A DNA stretch of 64,000 bases, from positions 930,001-994,000 of the forward strand of contig NZ_JBFRXN010000002.1 of assembly GCF_040947875.1 (NCBI RefSeq). Reading direction: 5' to 3'. The notes beneath the pieces are model-generated. The model did not search any database, had not been told where the DNA came from, and saw nothing but the letters and a program-made list of their open reading frames with translations. This stretch comes from Pseudomonas sp. MYb118. GTDB lineage: Bacteria; Pseudomonadota; Gammaproteobacteria; Pseudomonadales; Pseudomonadaceae. Of this stretch, positions 1 through 8,023 are shown in pieces; positions within the stretch are counted from its first letter, which is position 1; each line of letters starts with the position of its first letter. The translations under genes and the position numbers were made by a program.

Positions 1-43
1 CTGGCCGAGGCCAATGATGGCCATTGTAAACGTCCCGGCCGGC

Positions 44-613
44 TTAGCCATGCAAGGTTTGCAGCCATTGCTCACGACTGATGCGGTACAACACATGGTG
101 GCGCAGGGGATGGTCTGCCGCGAGTTTGGGGTGTTCGAAGTCATCCGCCCGGTCATGCTGCATGCCGATGGCCTGCATGACTTTTTCCGACGGGGTGTTG
201 CTGGCGCTGGTGAAGGACACCACCTCGTCCAGCGCCAGGCGGTCAAAGCCGCAGCGCAGAGCGGTCCACGCCGCTTCACTGGCGTAGCCCAACCCCCAAT
301 GTTCACGGGCCAGGCGCCAGCCGATTTCCACGGCCGGGGTGAATGGCGCATCGAAACCGACCACCCCCAACCCGGTAAATCCGATGAATGCCCCGGTGTC
401 CTTGCGCTCCAGTGCCCACAAACCAAAACCGTGCTCGGCAAAATGCCCGCGCACACGACCGATCAGCGAAGCACTTTCCAGCCGACTCAATGGCGCCGGA
501 AAATACCGCATCACTTGTGGATCGGCGCACATCGCCGCAAATGCCGGCAAATCATCGTCACGCCACTGTCGCAGCAGCAGTCGAGCGCTTTCCAGCTCCA
601 GAATTGGCTCCAT
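44..613 (-). CDS. GNAT family N-acetyltransferase (RimJ/RimL type)
   Basis: A 189-aa protein that starts with the ELESARLLLRQWRDDDL pattern of RimJ/RimL-type acetyltransferases, which transfer acetyl from acetyl-CoA to N-terminal or side-chain amines. The middle has WRLAREHWGLGYASEAA, the acetyl-CoA-binding loop of the GNAT fold, and VVSFTSASNTPSEKVMQAIGM matches the last strand-helix pair. A GGAGAA Shine-Dalgarno lies about 6 nt before the ATG. It is divergent from the deacetylase-like gene 86 bp away, which suggests but does not prove a shared function. The substrate cannot be read from sequence. The family is certain; the exact role is unknown. Confidence 0.9.
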   Translation of the reverse strand: MEPILELESARLLLRQWRDDDLPAFAAMCADPQVMRYFPAPLSRLESASLIGRVRGHFAEHGFGLWALERKDTGAFIGFTGLGVVGFDAPFTPAVEIGWRLAREHWGLGYASEAAWTALRCGFDRLALDEVVSFTSASNTPSEKVMQAIGMQHDRADDFEHPKLAADHPLRHHVLYRISREQWLQTLHG

Positions 614-699
614 CGAGTTCTCCCCCTTCCCATGCTGCCAGTCTACAACGCTGGTAGGATCCTTCCTGCATTCCTGCCTGAAGCCCTGAAAGTCCTGTC

Positions 700-1620
700 A
701 TGCCATTGCCGTTGATCTACCACGAAGACTACAGCCCCGAGTTCCCGGCGGATCACCGCTTTCCCATGGACAAGTTTCGCTTGCTGCGCGATCACCTGGT
801 GGACAGCGGCCTGACCCGGGACGCCGACCTGCTGCGCCCGCAACTGTGCCCACCGGAAATTCTCGCTCTCGCACATGACGCTGGCTATATCGAGCGCTAC
901 ATGAGCGGCGAGTTGTCCCGCGAAGACCAGCGGCGCCTCGGCCTGCCCTGGAGCGAAGCCCTGGCCCGACGCACGGTGCGCGCGGTCGGCGGCTCGCTGC
1001 TGGCGGCGGAGCAGGCACTGGAACACGGGCTGGCCTGCCACCTGGCCGGCGGCACCCACCACGCGCACTACGACTACCCGGCCGGCTTCTGCATCTTCAA
1101 TGACCTGGCGGTGATCAGCCATTACCTGCTGCAAAGCGGCCGGGTGAACCGGGTGCTGATCTTCGATTGCGATGTGCATCAGGGCGACGGGACCGCGCGC
1201 ATCCTGCACGATACCCCGGAGGCGATCACCGTTTCCCTGCACTGCGAAAAGAACTTTCCTGCACGCAAGGCACAAAGCGACTGGGACATCCCACTGCCCA
1301 AGGGCATGGGTGATGCCGACTACCTGAAAATCGTCGATGACACGCTCAACTACCTGTTGCCGCTGTATCAACCCGACCTGGTGCTGTACGACGCCGGTGT
1401 CGACGTACACAAGGATGACGCCCTCGGTTACCTGAAGCTGACGGACGAAGGCGTGGCCGCACGGGATGAGAGCGTGATGCGCCATTGCCTGGGCCGGGAT
1501 ATTCCGGTGATGGGGGTGATCGGCGGTGGCTACAGCAAGGACCGCATGGCCCTGGCCCGCCGCCACGGCATCCTCCACCACAGTGCGCAGCGCGTCTGGA
1601 CGTCATCAGGCTGTCACTGA
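700..1620 (+). CDS. Histone deacetylase family (acetyl-amine hydrolase) protein
   Basis: A 306-aa zinc hydrolase of the histone deacetylase/acetoin-utilisation superfamily, which removes acetyl groups from lysines or small acetylated amines. Visible catalytic parts are GGTHHA (the His pair), FDCDVHQGDGTA (two zinc ligands, Asp and His), DAGVDVHKDD (the third zinc ligand, Asp) and GGGY with the transition-state Tyr. The length fits a single-domain bacterial enzyme. The ATG is weakly preceded by an SD. The divergent neighbour is a GNAT acetyltransferase. The natural substrate (protein lysine, polyamine or other) cannot be decided here. Confidence 0.92.
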   Translation: MPLPLIYHEDYSPEFPADHRFPMDKFRLLRDHLVDSGLTRDADLLRPQLCPPEILALAHDAGYIERYMSGELSREDQRRLGLPWSEALARRTVRAVGGSLLAAEQALEHGLACHLAGGTHHAHYDYPAGFCIFNDLAVISHYLLQSGRVNRVLIFDCDVHQGDGTARILHDTPEAITVSLHCEKNFPARKAQSDWDIPLPKGMGDADYLKIVDDTLNYLLPLYQPDLVLYDAGVDVHKDDALGYLKLTDEGVAARDESVMRHCLGRDIPVMGVIGGGYSKDRMALARRHGILHHSAQRVWTSSGCH

Positions 1621-1744
1621 GTTGTGGATGCTTTACCCACAATGGCTGTGGAACTGCCTGTGGATAAGCTGAGAGAAATGTCGTACAGACCACAGAGAGC
1701 AAGGCCTGCAGAGCAGCGATCATTTTTTGATCAACCCGAACCCT

Positions 1745-1838
1745 CCTGTAGGAGCGAGCTTGCTCGCGATGGCGGCGTGTCAGTCAACATCGACTTCGAC
1801 TGACACTGCGCTATCGCGAGCAAGCTCGCTCCTACAGG
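1745..1838. repeat. REP doublet (BIME), loop class GTGTCAG/CTGACAC
   Basis: Two REP arms, CTGTAGGAGCGAGCTTGC and its inverted copy, face each other around a loop that also contains the inverted pair GTGTCAGTC / GACTGACAC. The element lies in the leader of the next gene. An open frame crosses it in phase with the flavoprotein, so starts upstream of or inside the repeat are artefacts. Confidence 0.95.
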
Positions 1839-1891
1839 GTTTATGTGCTGCTAGAATGCCCGGCCTATTCCGCCAGACCGCAGCACTGCCC

Positions 1892-3130
1892 ATGACCCAG
1901 CCCGACACTCCCCTCTCCCAGGTCGCCATCATCGGCGGTGGCCCCGCGGGCCTCATGGCCGCGGAGGTGCTGAGCCAGGCCGGGGTCAAGGTCGATCTGT
2001 ACGACGGCATGCCGTCCGTGGGCCGAAAATTCCTGCTCGCCGGGGTCGGCGGCATGAACATCACCCATTCCGAAGCCTACCCGGCGTTTCTCTCACGCTA
2101 TGCCGAACGCGCCCCACAGATCGCCCCGCTGCTGCGCGCTTTTGGCGCCGAAGCGCTGTGCCAGTGGATCCACGACCTGGGTATCGAAACCTTCGTCGGC
2201 AGCTCCGGCCGGGTGTTCCCCACAGACATGAAGGCCGCGCCCCTGCTGCGTGCCTGGCTCAAGCGCCTGCGCGACAGCGGCGTGGTTATCCACACCCGCC
2301 ATCGCTGGCTGGGCTGGGACCCACAGGGCAATTTACTTATCCACAGCCCCGACGGTGAAAAAACCATCCAGGCCGACGCCACCCTGCTCGCCCTCGGTGG
2401 CGGCAGCTGGGCGCGCCTGGGTTCGGATGGCGCCTGGATGTTGCAACTGGAAAAGCACGGCGTAGGACTGGCGCCCCTGCAACCGAGCAACTGCGGCTTC
2501 GAGGTGCAGGCCTGGAGCGAGTTGATGGTCAGCAAATTCGCCGGTGCACCGCTGAAAAACATCGCCATCGGCCTCAACGACGACATCCCCCGCCTCGGTG
2601 AATGCGTGATCACCGCTACCGGCGTCGAAGGCAGCCTGATCTACGCGCTGTCGGCGCCGATCCGCGAGGCGATCAATCAACAGGGCTCGGCTACCGTTCA
2701 CCTCGACCTGCTGCCCGGCCGGCCTGTGGATAAAATCCAGGCCGCCCTGAGCAAACCGCGCGGGTCACGCTCGATGGCCAAGCACCTGCACAGTCAATTG
2801 GGGCTCGACGGCGTGAAAGCGGCGCTGCTGCGGGAATTGACCGGCGCCGAATGCTTTGCCGACCCGGCGCTGCTGGCCCGGGCGATCAAGGCCCTGCCCC
2901 TGACGCTGGTGAAAACCCGCCCACTGGACGAGGCCATCAGCAGCGCCGGCGGTGTGAAGTTCGAGTCGATGGATGAGCGCCTGATGCTCAAGCCGTTGCC
3001 GGGAGTGTTCTGCGCCGGGGAGATGCTCGACTGGGAGGCGCCGACCGGGGGCTATCTGCTGACTGCCTGTTTTGCCAGTGGGCGAGCGGCGGGGTTGGGG
3101 ATGGTGGAGTGGTTGCGGCGCAAGGGCTGA
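1892..3130 (+). CDS. NAD(P)/FAD-dependent oxidoreductase, YhiN/BaiN-like (TIGR03862 type)
   Basis: A 412-aa flavoprotein. It opens with the FAD dinucleotide motif IIGGGPAGLMAAEVL near residue 10, then GRKFLLAGVGGMNITHSE, the signature of the HI0933/YhiN family, and ends with PGVFCAGEMLDWEAPTGGYLL, the C-terminal FAD-contact motif of the same family. The physiological substrate is not established. I chose the ATG at 1892 because it places the FAD motif correctly and leaves the REP element outside; ATG 1856 is the alternative. Two exact DnaA boxes (2286, 2337) and a third (2725) lie inside the coding region. Confidence 0.9.
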   Translation: MTQPDTPLSQVAIIGGGPAGLMAAEVLSQAGVKVDLYDGMPSVGRKFLLAGVGGMNITHSEAYPAFLSRYAERAPQIAPLLRAFGAEALCQWIHDLGIETFVGSSGRVFPTDMKAAPLLRAWLKRLRDSGVVIHTRHRWLGWDPQGNLLIHSPDGEKTIQADATLLALGGGSWARLGSDGAWMLQLEKHGVGLAPLQPSNCGFEVQAWSELMVSKFAGAPLKNIAIGLNDDIPRLGECVITATGVEGSLIYALSAPIREAINQQGSATVHLDLLPGRPVDKIQAALSKPRGSRSMAKHLHSQLGLDGVKAALLRELTGAECFADPALLARAIKALPLTLVKTRPLDEAISSAGGVKFESMDERLMLKPLPGVFCAGEMLDWEAPTGGYLLTACFASGRAAGLGMVEWLRRKG

Positions 3131-3143
3131 GATCCGCGGCGCC

Positions 3144-3223
3144 GCCATCGCGAGCAGGCTCGCTCCCACAGGGGATCAGTGTCGTTCACAAATTCCCTGT
3201 GGGAGCGAGCCTGCTCGCGATGG
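3144..3223. repeat. REP doublet, opposite (outward) arm order
   Basis: Arm CCATCGCGAGCAGGCTCGCT is followed by a short spacer and then its inverted copy ending CTCGCGATGG. The order is reversed compared with the element at 1745: here the CATCGCG ends point outward. It lies between the convergent flavoprotein and helicase genes and could fold as a bidirectional 3'-end hairpin. Confidence 0.93.
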
Positions 3224-3238
3224 GCGCACCGCAAACCT

Positions 3239-4576
3239 TCAAGGCTTACGCTTACGCGGCCCCGTATTGAACACCGGCACTTTTCGCACAGGCTTGATCG
3301 AAGGTTCCACCGGCCCGCTGTCGCCGCTGTCCACCCACTTGCCGAGGTTGCGCTTGCCGCCACCGCCGGACGTCTTCGGTTTCTTCGGCTTTTTCGGTTT
3401 CTTGATCACCTGGCCGCTGGCATCGGTTTCCGGCACACGGTGCTCGGGCTCGAACTCCGGCTCGTTCTGACGCTTCAAGGTCTGACGGGTCAGCATCTCG
3501 ATGGCCGACAGCAGATTCACTTCATCGGCGCACACCAGCGAAATCGCCTCGCCGGTCGAGCCCGCACGCCCGGTGCGGCCGATGCGGTGGATGTAGTCTT
3601 CCGCGACGATCGGCAGGTCGAAGTTGACCACCAGCGGCAGGTCTTCGATATCCAGGCCACGGGCCGCGACGTCGGTGGCCACCAGAATCTGCACTTCGCC
3701 AACCTTGAAGCGGTCCAGCGCACGCTGGCGGGTGGCCTGCGGCTTGTCGCCATGGATGCCGTCGGCATTGACGCCCAGGCCCTGGAGTTTTTCCACCAGC
3801 GCATCGACGCCATTACGGGTCTTGGCGAACACCAGCACCTGCTTCCACTTGCCCTTGCGCATCAGGTGCACGAACAGTTCCGGCTTGCGCTTCTTGTCCA
3901 CCGTCACCACCCACTGCTTGACGGTATTGGCCGCCACGTTGCGCGGGCTGACTTCGACGCTCAGCGGGTCGTTGAGCATTTGCCCGGCCAGCAGGCGAAT
4001 GTCATCGGAGAAGGTCGCCGAGAACAACAGCGTCTGACGTTTCTTCGGCAACGCCCGGTAGATGTTCGCCAGCTCTTCGGAAAAGCCCAGATCGAGCATG
4101 CGGTCGGCTTCGTCCAGCACCAGGGTCTGCAGCTGGTTGAACTTCAGCGCGTTCTGGCGGAACAGGTCGAGCAGGCGGCCGGGGGTCGCGACCAGCAGAT
4201 CGACGCCGCTGCGCAGCTTCATCATCTGCGGGTTGATGCTGACGCCACCGTACACCGCGTAGGTGCGCAACGGCAGGTTCTCGGCGTACTGGCGCACAGC
4301 TTCGTGAACCTGTTCGGCCAGCTCGCGGGTCGGCACCAGGATCAGCGCACGAACCGAGTTGGCGGCGACTTTCGGCCCTTCCATGGCCAGCAATTGCAGG
4401 AGCGGCAAGGCGAAACCGGCGGTCTTGCCTGTACCGGTCTGGGCGGCGGCCATCAGGTCGCGACCGGCCAGCACCGCCGGAATGGCTTGCGCCTGGACCG
4501 GCGTCGGGGTCTGGTAGCCGAGCTTCTCGAGAGAGCGCAGCAAGGGGTCGATCAGGCCAAGGGTGGCGAAAGTCAT
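3239..4576 (-). CDS. rhlE: DEAD-box ATP-dependent RNA helicase RhlE
   Basis: A 445-aa RNA helicase. All the family motifs are visible in order: FATLGL with the downstream Q motif, AQTGTGKT (Walker A), PTRELAEQV (Ia), TPGRLLDL (Ib), DEADRML (II), SATF (III), ATDVAARGLDIE (V) and HRIGRTGRAG (VI). The tail is basic, with KKPKKPKKPK and RKRKP, as is usual for RhlE where it aids RNA binding. In bacteria RhlE remodels RNA in ribosome assembly and mRNA turnover. It is a single gene, convergent with the flavoprotein across a REP element. Confidence 0.95.
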   Translation of the reverse strand: MTFATLGLIDPLLRSLEKLGYQTPTPVQAQAIPAVLAGRDLMAAAQTGTGKTAGFALPLLQLLAMEGPKVAANSVRALILVPTRELAEQVHEAVRQYAENLPLRTYAVYGGVSINPQMMKLRSGVDLLVATPGRLLDLFRQNALKFNQLQTLVLDEADRMLDLGFSEELANIYRALPKKRQTLLFSATFSDDIRLLAGQMLNDPLSVEVSPRNVAANTVKQWVVTVDKKRKPELFVHLMRKGKWKQVLVFAKTRNGVDALVEKLQGLGVNADGIHGDKPQATRQRALDRFKVGEVQILVATDVAARGLDIEDLPLVVNFDLPIVAEDYIHRIGRTGRAGSTGEAISLVCADEVNLLSAIEMLTRQTLKRQNEPEFEPEHRVPETDASGQVIKKPKKPKKPKTSGGGGKRNLGKWVDSGDSGPVEPSIKPVRKVPVFNTGPRKRKP

Positions 4577-4641
4577 GGGATTACCGTAGGAAAAATCAGC
4601 GCGGTTATGCGAAATGGATGTGCAATGCCGCGCAGTTTACC

Positions 4642-5568
4642 CTAATTCACACTCGATTCTGTCTGCGCCACCGCAGCCGGTCGTGGCGGTGTACGACGCC
4701 ACTGCGGCAAACCGATCAGCACCACGGCACTGATGATCACCAACATGGCCAGGCCTTCCTCGATACCAATGCTCTCACCGGCGAACACGATCCCCAGCAG
4801 CACCGCAACGGCCGGGTTGACGTAGGCATAACTGGTGGCAGCCGCCGGGCGTACGTTTTTCAACAGGTACATGTAAGCGTTGAAAGCGATGATCGAGCCG
4901 AAGAAAATCAGGTACGCCAACGCCGCCCAACCTTCCAGCGGCGGCATGGCGGGCAGGTGCTCGCCACTGACCGCACTGCCGATCAACAGCACCACGCCGC
5001 CCACCAGCATTTCCACGGCACTGGCCATCGCCCCTTGCGGCAACGGCAGGTGTTTGCTCCAGACCGAACCGAACGCCCAGGTGGCGGCGGCGAACACCAG
5101 CAACATCGCGCCCAGCGGGCTCGATTGCAGGTTGGAGCCCAGGTTCAACATCGCGATGCCGATCAGCCCGAGCACAATCCCGGCCCATTCCAGGCGGGTA
5201 TTGCGCGCGCCCCAGAAATAACCGCAGAGCAAGGTGAACAGCGGCACCGTGGCCACCGCCAGCGCGGCCACTCCGGAAGCCACGCCCGTATGCTCGGCCA
5301 CGCTCACCGCGCCGTTGCCGCAACTGAGCAACAGCACCCCGATGATCCCGGCGGCTTTCCACTGCGCCCAGGTCGGCGCCGGAGCCCCACGCCAGCGCAG
5401 GAAGGCGTACATCAGGGAACCGGCGATCACGAAACGAATGCCGGCCAGCAACAGCGGTGGCCAGTACTCGATACCGATGCGGATCACCAGATACGTCGAT
5501 CCCCAAATCACGTACAACGCGAAAAAGGCAGCGATCAACGGCAAGGGAAAACGGCGCGGGGCAGACAT
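4642..5568 (-). CDS. yedA: EamA/DMT-family exporter, YedA-like
   Basis: A 308-aa inner-membrane protein with about ten hydrophobic helices in two EamA repeats. The N-terminus LPLIAAFFALYVIWGSTYLV is typical of the YedA branch of drug/metabolite transporters, and the second repeat starts around PLGAMLLVFAAATWAFGSVW. It probably exports small metabolites or amino acids; the substrate is unknown. It stands alone, convergent with nothing, with a leader of about 150 bp and then a REP element upstream. Confidence 0.88.
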   Translation of the reverse strand: MSAPRRFPLPLIAAFFALYVIWGSTYLVIRIGIEYWPPLLLAGIRFVIAGSLMYAFLRWRGAPAPTWAQWKAAGIIGVLLLSCGNGAVSVAEHTGVASGVAALAVATVPLFTLLCGYFWGARNTRLEWAGIVLGLIGIAMLNLGSNLQSSPLGAMLLVFAAATWAFGSVWSKHLPLPQGAMASAVEMLVGGVVLLIGSAVSGEHLPAMPPLEGWAALAYLIFFGSIIAFNAYMYLLKNVRPAAATSYAYVNPAVAVLLGIVFAGESIGIEEGLAMLVIISAVVLIGLPQWRRTPPRPAAVAQTESSVN

Positions 5569-5727
5569 GGGAGAAGCTCGCAGGCAGGGCAGAAGAATCG
5601 CTATTCTAGAAAGGCCGACGAGTAAAATTAAGTTACAAAACCTGTTTATAGCGCCGGTACACTTTCAAATCCCGCTGCGACCCCGCCCGTCCCCGCGCCC
5701 ACAGAAAATCAATGGCGCACGCGATCT

Positions 5728-5831
5728 CCTGTAGGAGCGAGCACGCTCGCGATGGTGGACCAGGCACCGCTGGCACCCAGACAGCCCGCGTTATCGTTGA
5801 CGACCATCGCGAGCAAGCTCGCTCCTACAGG
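5728..5831. repeat. REP doublet, loop class with TTATCGTTGACGACC
   Basis: Inverted arms CCTGTAGGAGCGAGC... and ...GCTCGCTCCTACAGG enclose a loop of about 50 nt containing GTTATCGTTGACGACCATCG. The same loop string occurs in the elements at 16987 and (reverse) 23037, so the loop itself is conserved in this class. Confidence 0.94.
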
Positions 5832-5844
5832 AGTCGTGTTGGTT

Positions 5845-6456
5845 TCAGGCGCCACGATACCGCTTGAGGTGCTCCCCCACCTTCGCCGCCGGCACTTTCT
5901 GCAACTTGCACAGCAACTCATGGGACAGTTCGCGCAGCCCGTGCGTACCGCGCAGCTCATCCGCCAGGTGCGCGGTCAGGTTGGCGGCCATCTCGGCGTC
6001 GGCCATGGCCCGGTGGGCCTTGCCGGTGTGGGGCAGGTTGGCGTAGGTGGTGAGGGTGCCGAGCTTGTGGTTCGGCGCCGCCGGCATCAGGCGGCGGGCC
6101 AGCAGCAATGAGCAGGCGAAGTTCTGCAGGCGTGTGCGCTTGATGCGGCCCAGCTCGAAGTCCCAGAACTTCTGGTCGAACGCGGCGTTGTGCGCCAGCA
6201 GCGGCGTGGTGCCGACGAACTCGTTGACCTCGTTCATCACCCGTTCGGCCGACGGCGCGCTGCGCAGCATGGCGTTGCTGATGCCCGTCAGTTGTTCAAT
6301 GAAGGCCGGGACGCGCACGCCCGCGTTCATCAGGCTCTGGTAACGCTCGACGATGCGCCCCTGTTCGAGGATCACCACGGCAATTTCCGTGGCCCGGCAG
6401 CTGCTGCTCGGGGAGATTCCGGTGGTTTCAAAGTCGATGACTGCGATGCGTTCCAA
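5845..6456 (-). CDS. DnaQ-like 3'-5' exonuclease (DEDDh)
   Basis: A 203-aa exonuclease of the DEDDh superfamily. Exo I is AVIDFETTGISP (Asp and Glu), exo II is LLAHNAAFDQKF (Asp), and exo III is HRAMADAEMAANL (His and Asp), so all metal-binding residues are present. It has no polymerase-binding or GIY-YIG extension, unlike DnaQ epsilon or Cho fusions, so it is a stand-alone nuclease for DNA or RNA ends. The next gene downstream in the same direction is separated by a REP; the upstream NYN gene is 22 bp away and may be co-transcribed. Confidence 0.9.
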   Translation of the reverse strand: MERIAVIDFETTGISPSSSCRATEIAVVILEQGRIVERYQSLMNAGVRVPAFIEQLTGISNAMLRSAPSAERVMNEVNEFVGTTPLLAHNAAFDQKFWDFELGRIKRTRLQNFACSLLLARRLMPAAPNHKLGTLTTYANLPHTGKAHRAMADAEMAANLTAHLADELRGTHGLRELSHELLCKLQKVPAAKVGEHLKRYRGA

Positions 6457-6478
6457 ACCTGTTTCAACTCCGTATTGA

Positions 6479-6958
6479 TCAATTCTTGAGCAGTAACGCG
6501 CCTTCGATCGGCACGTAGCGGCTGGCCGCGCGAATCAGCGAGTTGGCGGTCAGGCCCGGCACGCCATAGGCCACCGCCTGCACCCCGTGCTTGCTGATGA
6601 TGCGTTCGAGCAACATGTCGAAATCACCGTCGCCGGAAGCCAGCACCACTTCGTCGACGTGGTCCGCCGCGTCCATGATGTCCAGGGTTATGCCCACATC
6701 CCAGTCGCCCTTGGCCGAGCCGTCACTGCGCTGGATGTAGGGCTTGAGCTTCACGGTGAAGCCCAGGTTGCGCAGGATCTGCTGGAATTGCTGCTGCTTG
6801 CTGTCGCCGCGATCTATCGCGTAGGCGTAAGCCTCGACGATCTCGCCGTGTTTGCTGACATCAGCCCACAGCGCGGCGTAGTTGAAGTGGCAACCGTAGG
6901 CCTGACGCACGGTGTAATAGAGGTTTTGAACGTCGGCGAACACCGCTATTTTTTTCAC
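6479..6958 (-). CDS. NYN domain protein (LabA/DUF88 family, PIN-like nuclease fold)
   Basis: A 159-aa protein with the LabA/DUF88 fold. The acidic pocket is recognisable as FADVQNLYYTVRQ near the start, DWDVGITLDIM in the middle, and VLASGDGDFDMLLERI, the conserved SGDGDF motif. NYN domains are PIN-related and usually thought to be RNases. It lies 22 bp upstream of the DEDDh exonuclease on the same strand, so the two possible nucleases may be in one transcript. The target is unknown. Confidence 0.88.
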   Translation of the reverse strand: MKKIAVFADVQNLYYTVRQAYGCHFNYAALWADVSKHGEIVEAYAYAIDRGDSKQQQFQQILRNLGFTVKLKPYIQRSDGSAKGDWDVGITLDIMDAADHVDEVVLASGDGDFDMLLERIISKHGVQAVAYGVPGLTANSLIRAASRYVPIEGALLLKN

Positions 6959-7046
6959 CGGTTGTCCTCAAGGCTGAATCAGCCACCTGGCACGAAAAGT
7001 GACCCAGTATGCCAGCCTCAAGGATTGTTCCGCGAATAATCAGCCC

Positions 7047-7064
7047 GGAGCGCCGCAGCGCTCC
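7047..7064. other. Stem-loop downstream of the DUF2076 gene
   Basis: GGAGCGC and GCGCTCC pair perfectly around loop CGCA. On the minus strand it is downstream of the DUF2076 stop, so it may end or protect that transcript. There is no T-run, so it is not a classical terminator. Confidence 0.5.
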
Positions 7065-7077
7065 AGACGAATGGCAT

Positions 7078-7110
7078 GTCAGACAGGCCGGTCAGACCTG
7101 CCGGTCAGAC
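7078..7110. repeat. 13-bp tandem repeat, 2.5 copies
   Basis: GTCAGACAGGCCG, GTCAGACCTGCCG and a partial GTCAGAC follow each other at a period of exactly 13 bp (7078, 7091, 7104). The last copy overlaps the stop codon of the DUF2076 gene. Confidence 0.85.
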
Positions 7111-7845
7111 AAAGGAATCGTCGTCGCCGCCAAAGAACGAGCTGTCATCGCTGTAGTCGGTATCGGCGTAACCGCCCTGGTCGTAGGAGTTGTCCGCAAC
7201 GCGCTGGTCATCGCCCCAGCCGCTATCGCCGCGCTGATCGTTGACCTGGGCCGGCTCTTCGCGGATCACTTCGACCACTTCCGGTTGCTGGTTGTGGTGG
7301 AACAGGCTGCTGATGCCCTGCGCCAGCATTACGCCACCCGCGACACCGGCGGCGGTTTTCAGCGCGCCACCGAGAAATCCGCTGCCCGCCGGCTGTTGCG
7401 GCGCGTAGTTGGGTGGAGGTGGCGGTGCCGCGTAATTCTGTTGAGGCGGCGGCGCGTTGAACGACGACCGTCCCGGCTCACGCCAACCGCCACCGGACGG
7501 TGCTGCGCTTGGTACAGGGGTCTCGCGTGAGCTGCCACCAAAAATGCTCGACAGGAAGCCGCCGCTGCTCGGCGCTGCAGCGGGCGCCGAAGCCTTGGCC
7601 GACTGCAATTCGACCTGCAATTGCTGGACTTGCTGCGCCAGTTGCTGGTTCTGTGCATCGAGGTTTTTGATCGCGGCCTCCTGCACCAGAATCGCCTGGG
7701 TCATGAAGTAACCCGCCGCAGGCTGGCGAGTCATGTGTTCCTTGATCCGCGTCTCGGCCTGGGCGTCACGCGGGGCTGCGTCCTTTTCGGCCTGTTGCAG
7801 CCGGGAAAACAGTCCGTCGATCAGGGTTTGTTCTTCGCTATTCAT
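7105..7845 (-). CDS. DUF2076 family protein
   Basis: A 246-aa protein. The N-terminal ~90 residues match DUF2076: MNSEEQTLIDGLFSRLQQAE, then PAAGYFMTQAILVQEAAIK, then a Gln-rich coiled coil. A low-complexity Ala/Pro/Ser linker follows, then a glycine-rich short hydrophobic stretch GFLGGALKTAAGVAGGVMLA, and an acidic Asp/Ser/Tyr tail (many D, Q, Y, G). The family is described as periplasmic or envelope-associated, but no function is proven and I see no classical signal peptide. It is divergent from the YciC-type gene. Confidence 0.85.
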   Translation of the reverse strand: MNSEEQTLIDGLFSRLQQAEKDAAPRDAQAETRIKEHMTRQPAAGYFMTQAILVQEAAIKNLDAQNQQLAQQVQQLQVELQSAKASAPAAAPSSGGFLSSIFGGSSRETPVPSAAPSGGGWREPGRSSFNAPPPQQNYAAPPPPPNYAPQQPAGSGFLGGALKTAAGVAGGVMLAQGISSLFHHNQQPEVVEVIREEPAQVNDQRGDSGWGDDQRVADNSYDQGGYADTDYSDDSSFFGGDDDSFV

Positions 7846-8023
7846 GGCGACCTCGTAGATTGCCGGGGAAATCAGTGCCCGTCCCCCTTGAGGATACGGT
7901 GCCTGACCTTAATGGAGGCTGAAACAACTTGATTCAATAACCTTTACTGAACGTTTACGTTTGCGCCCCCACGCGCTGCATCGGTTAAAGTGGGCCACTG
8001 CTTTCCACCTGCGATACCGACTG

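Noticed and set aside
1..24. A possible gene start on the minus strand (ATG at 24, reading MAIIGLGQ off the edge)
   Set aside because: Only eight codons are inside the window and the SD is weak.
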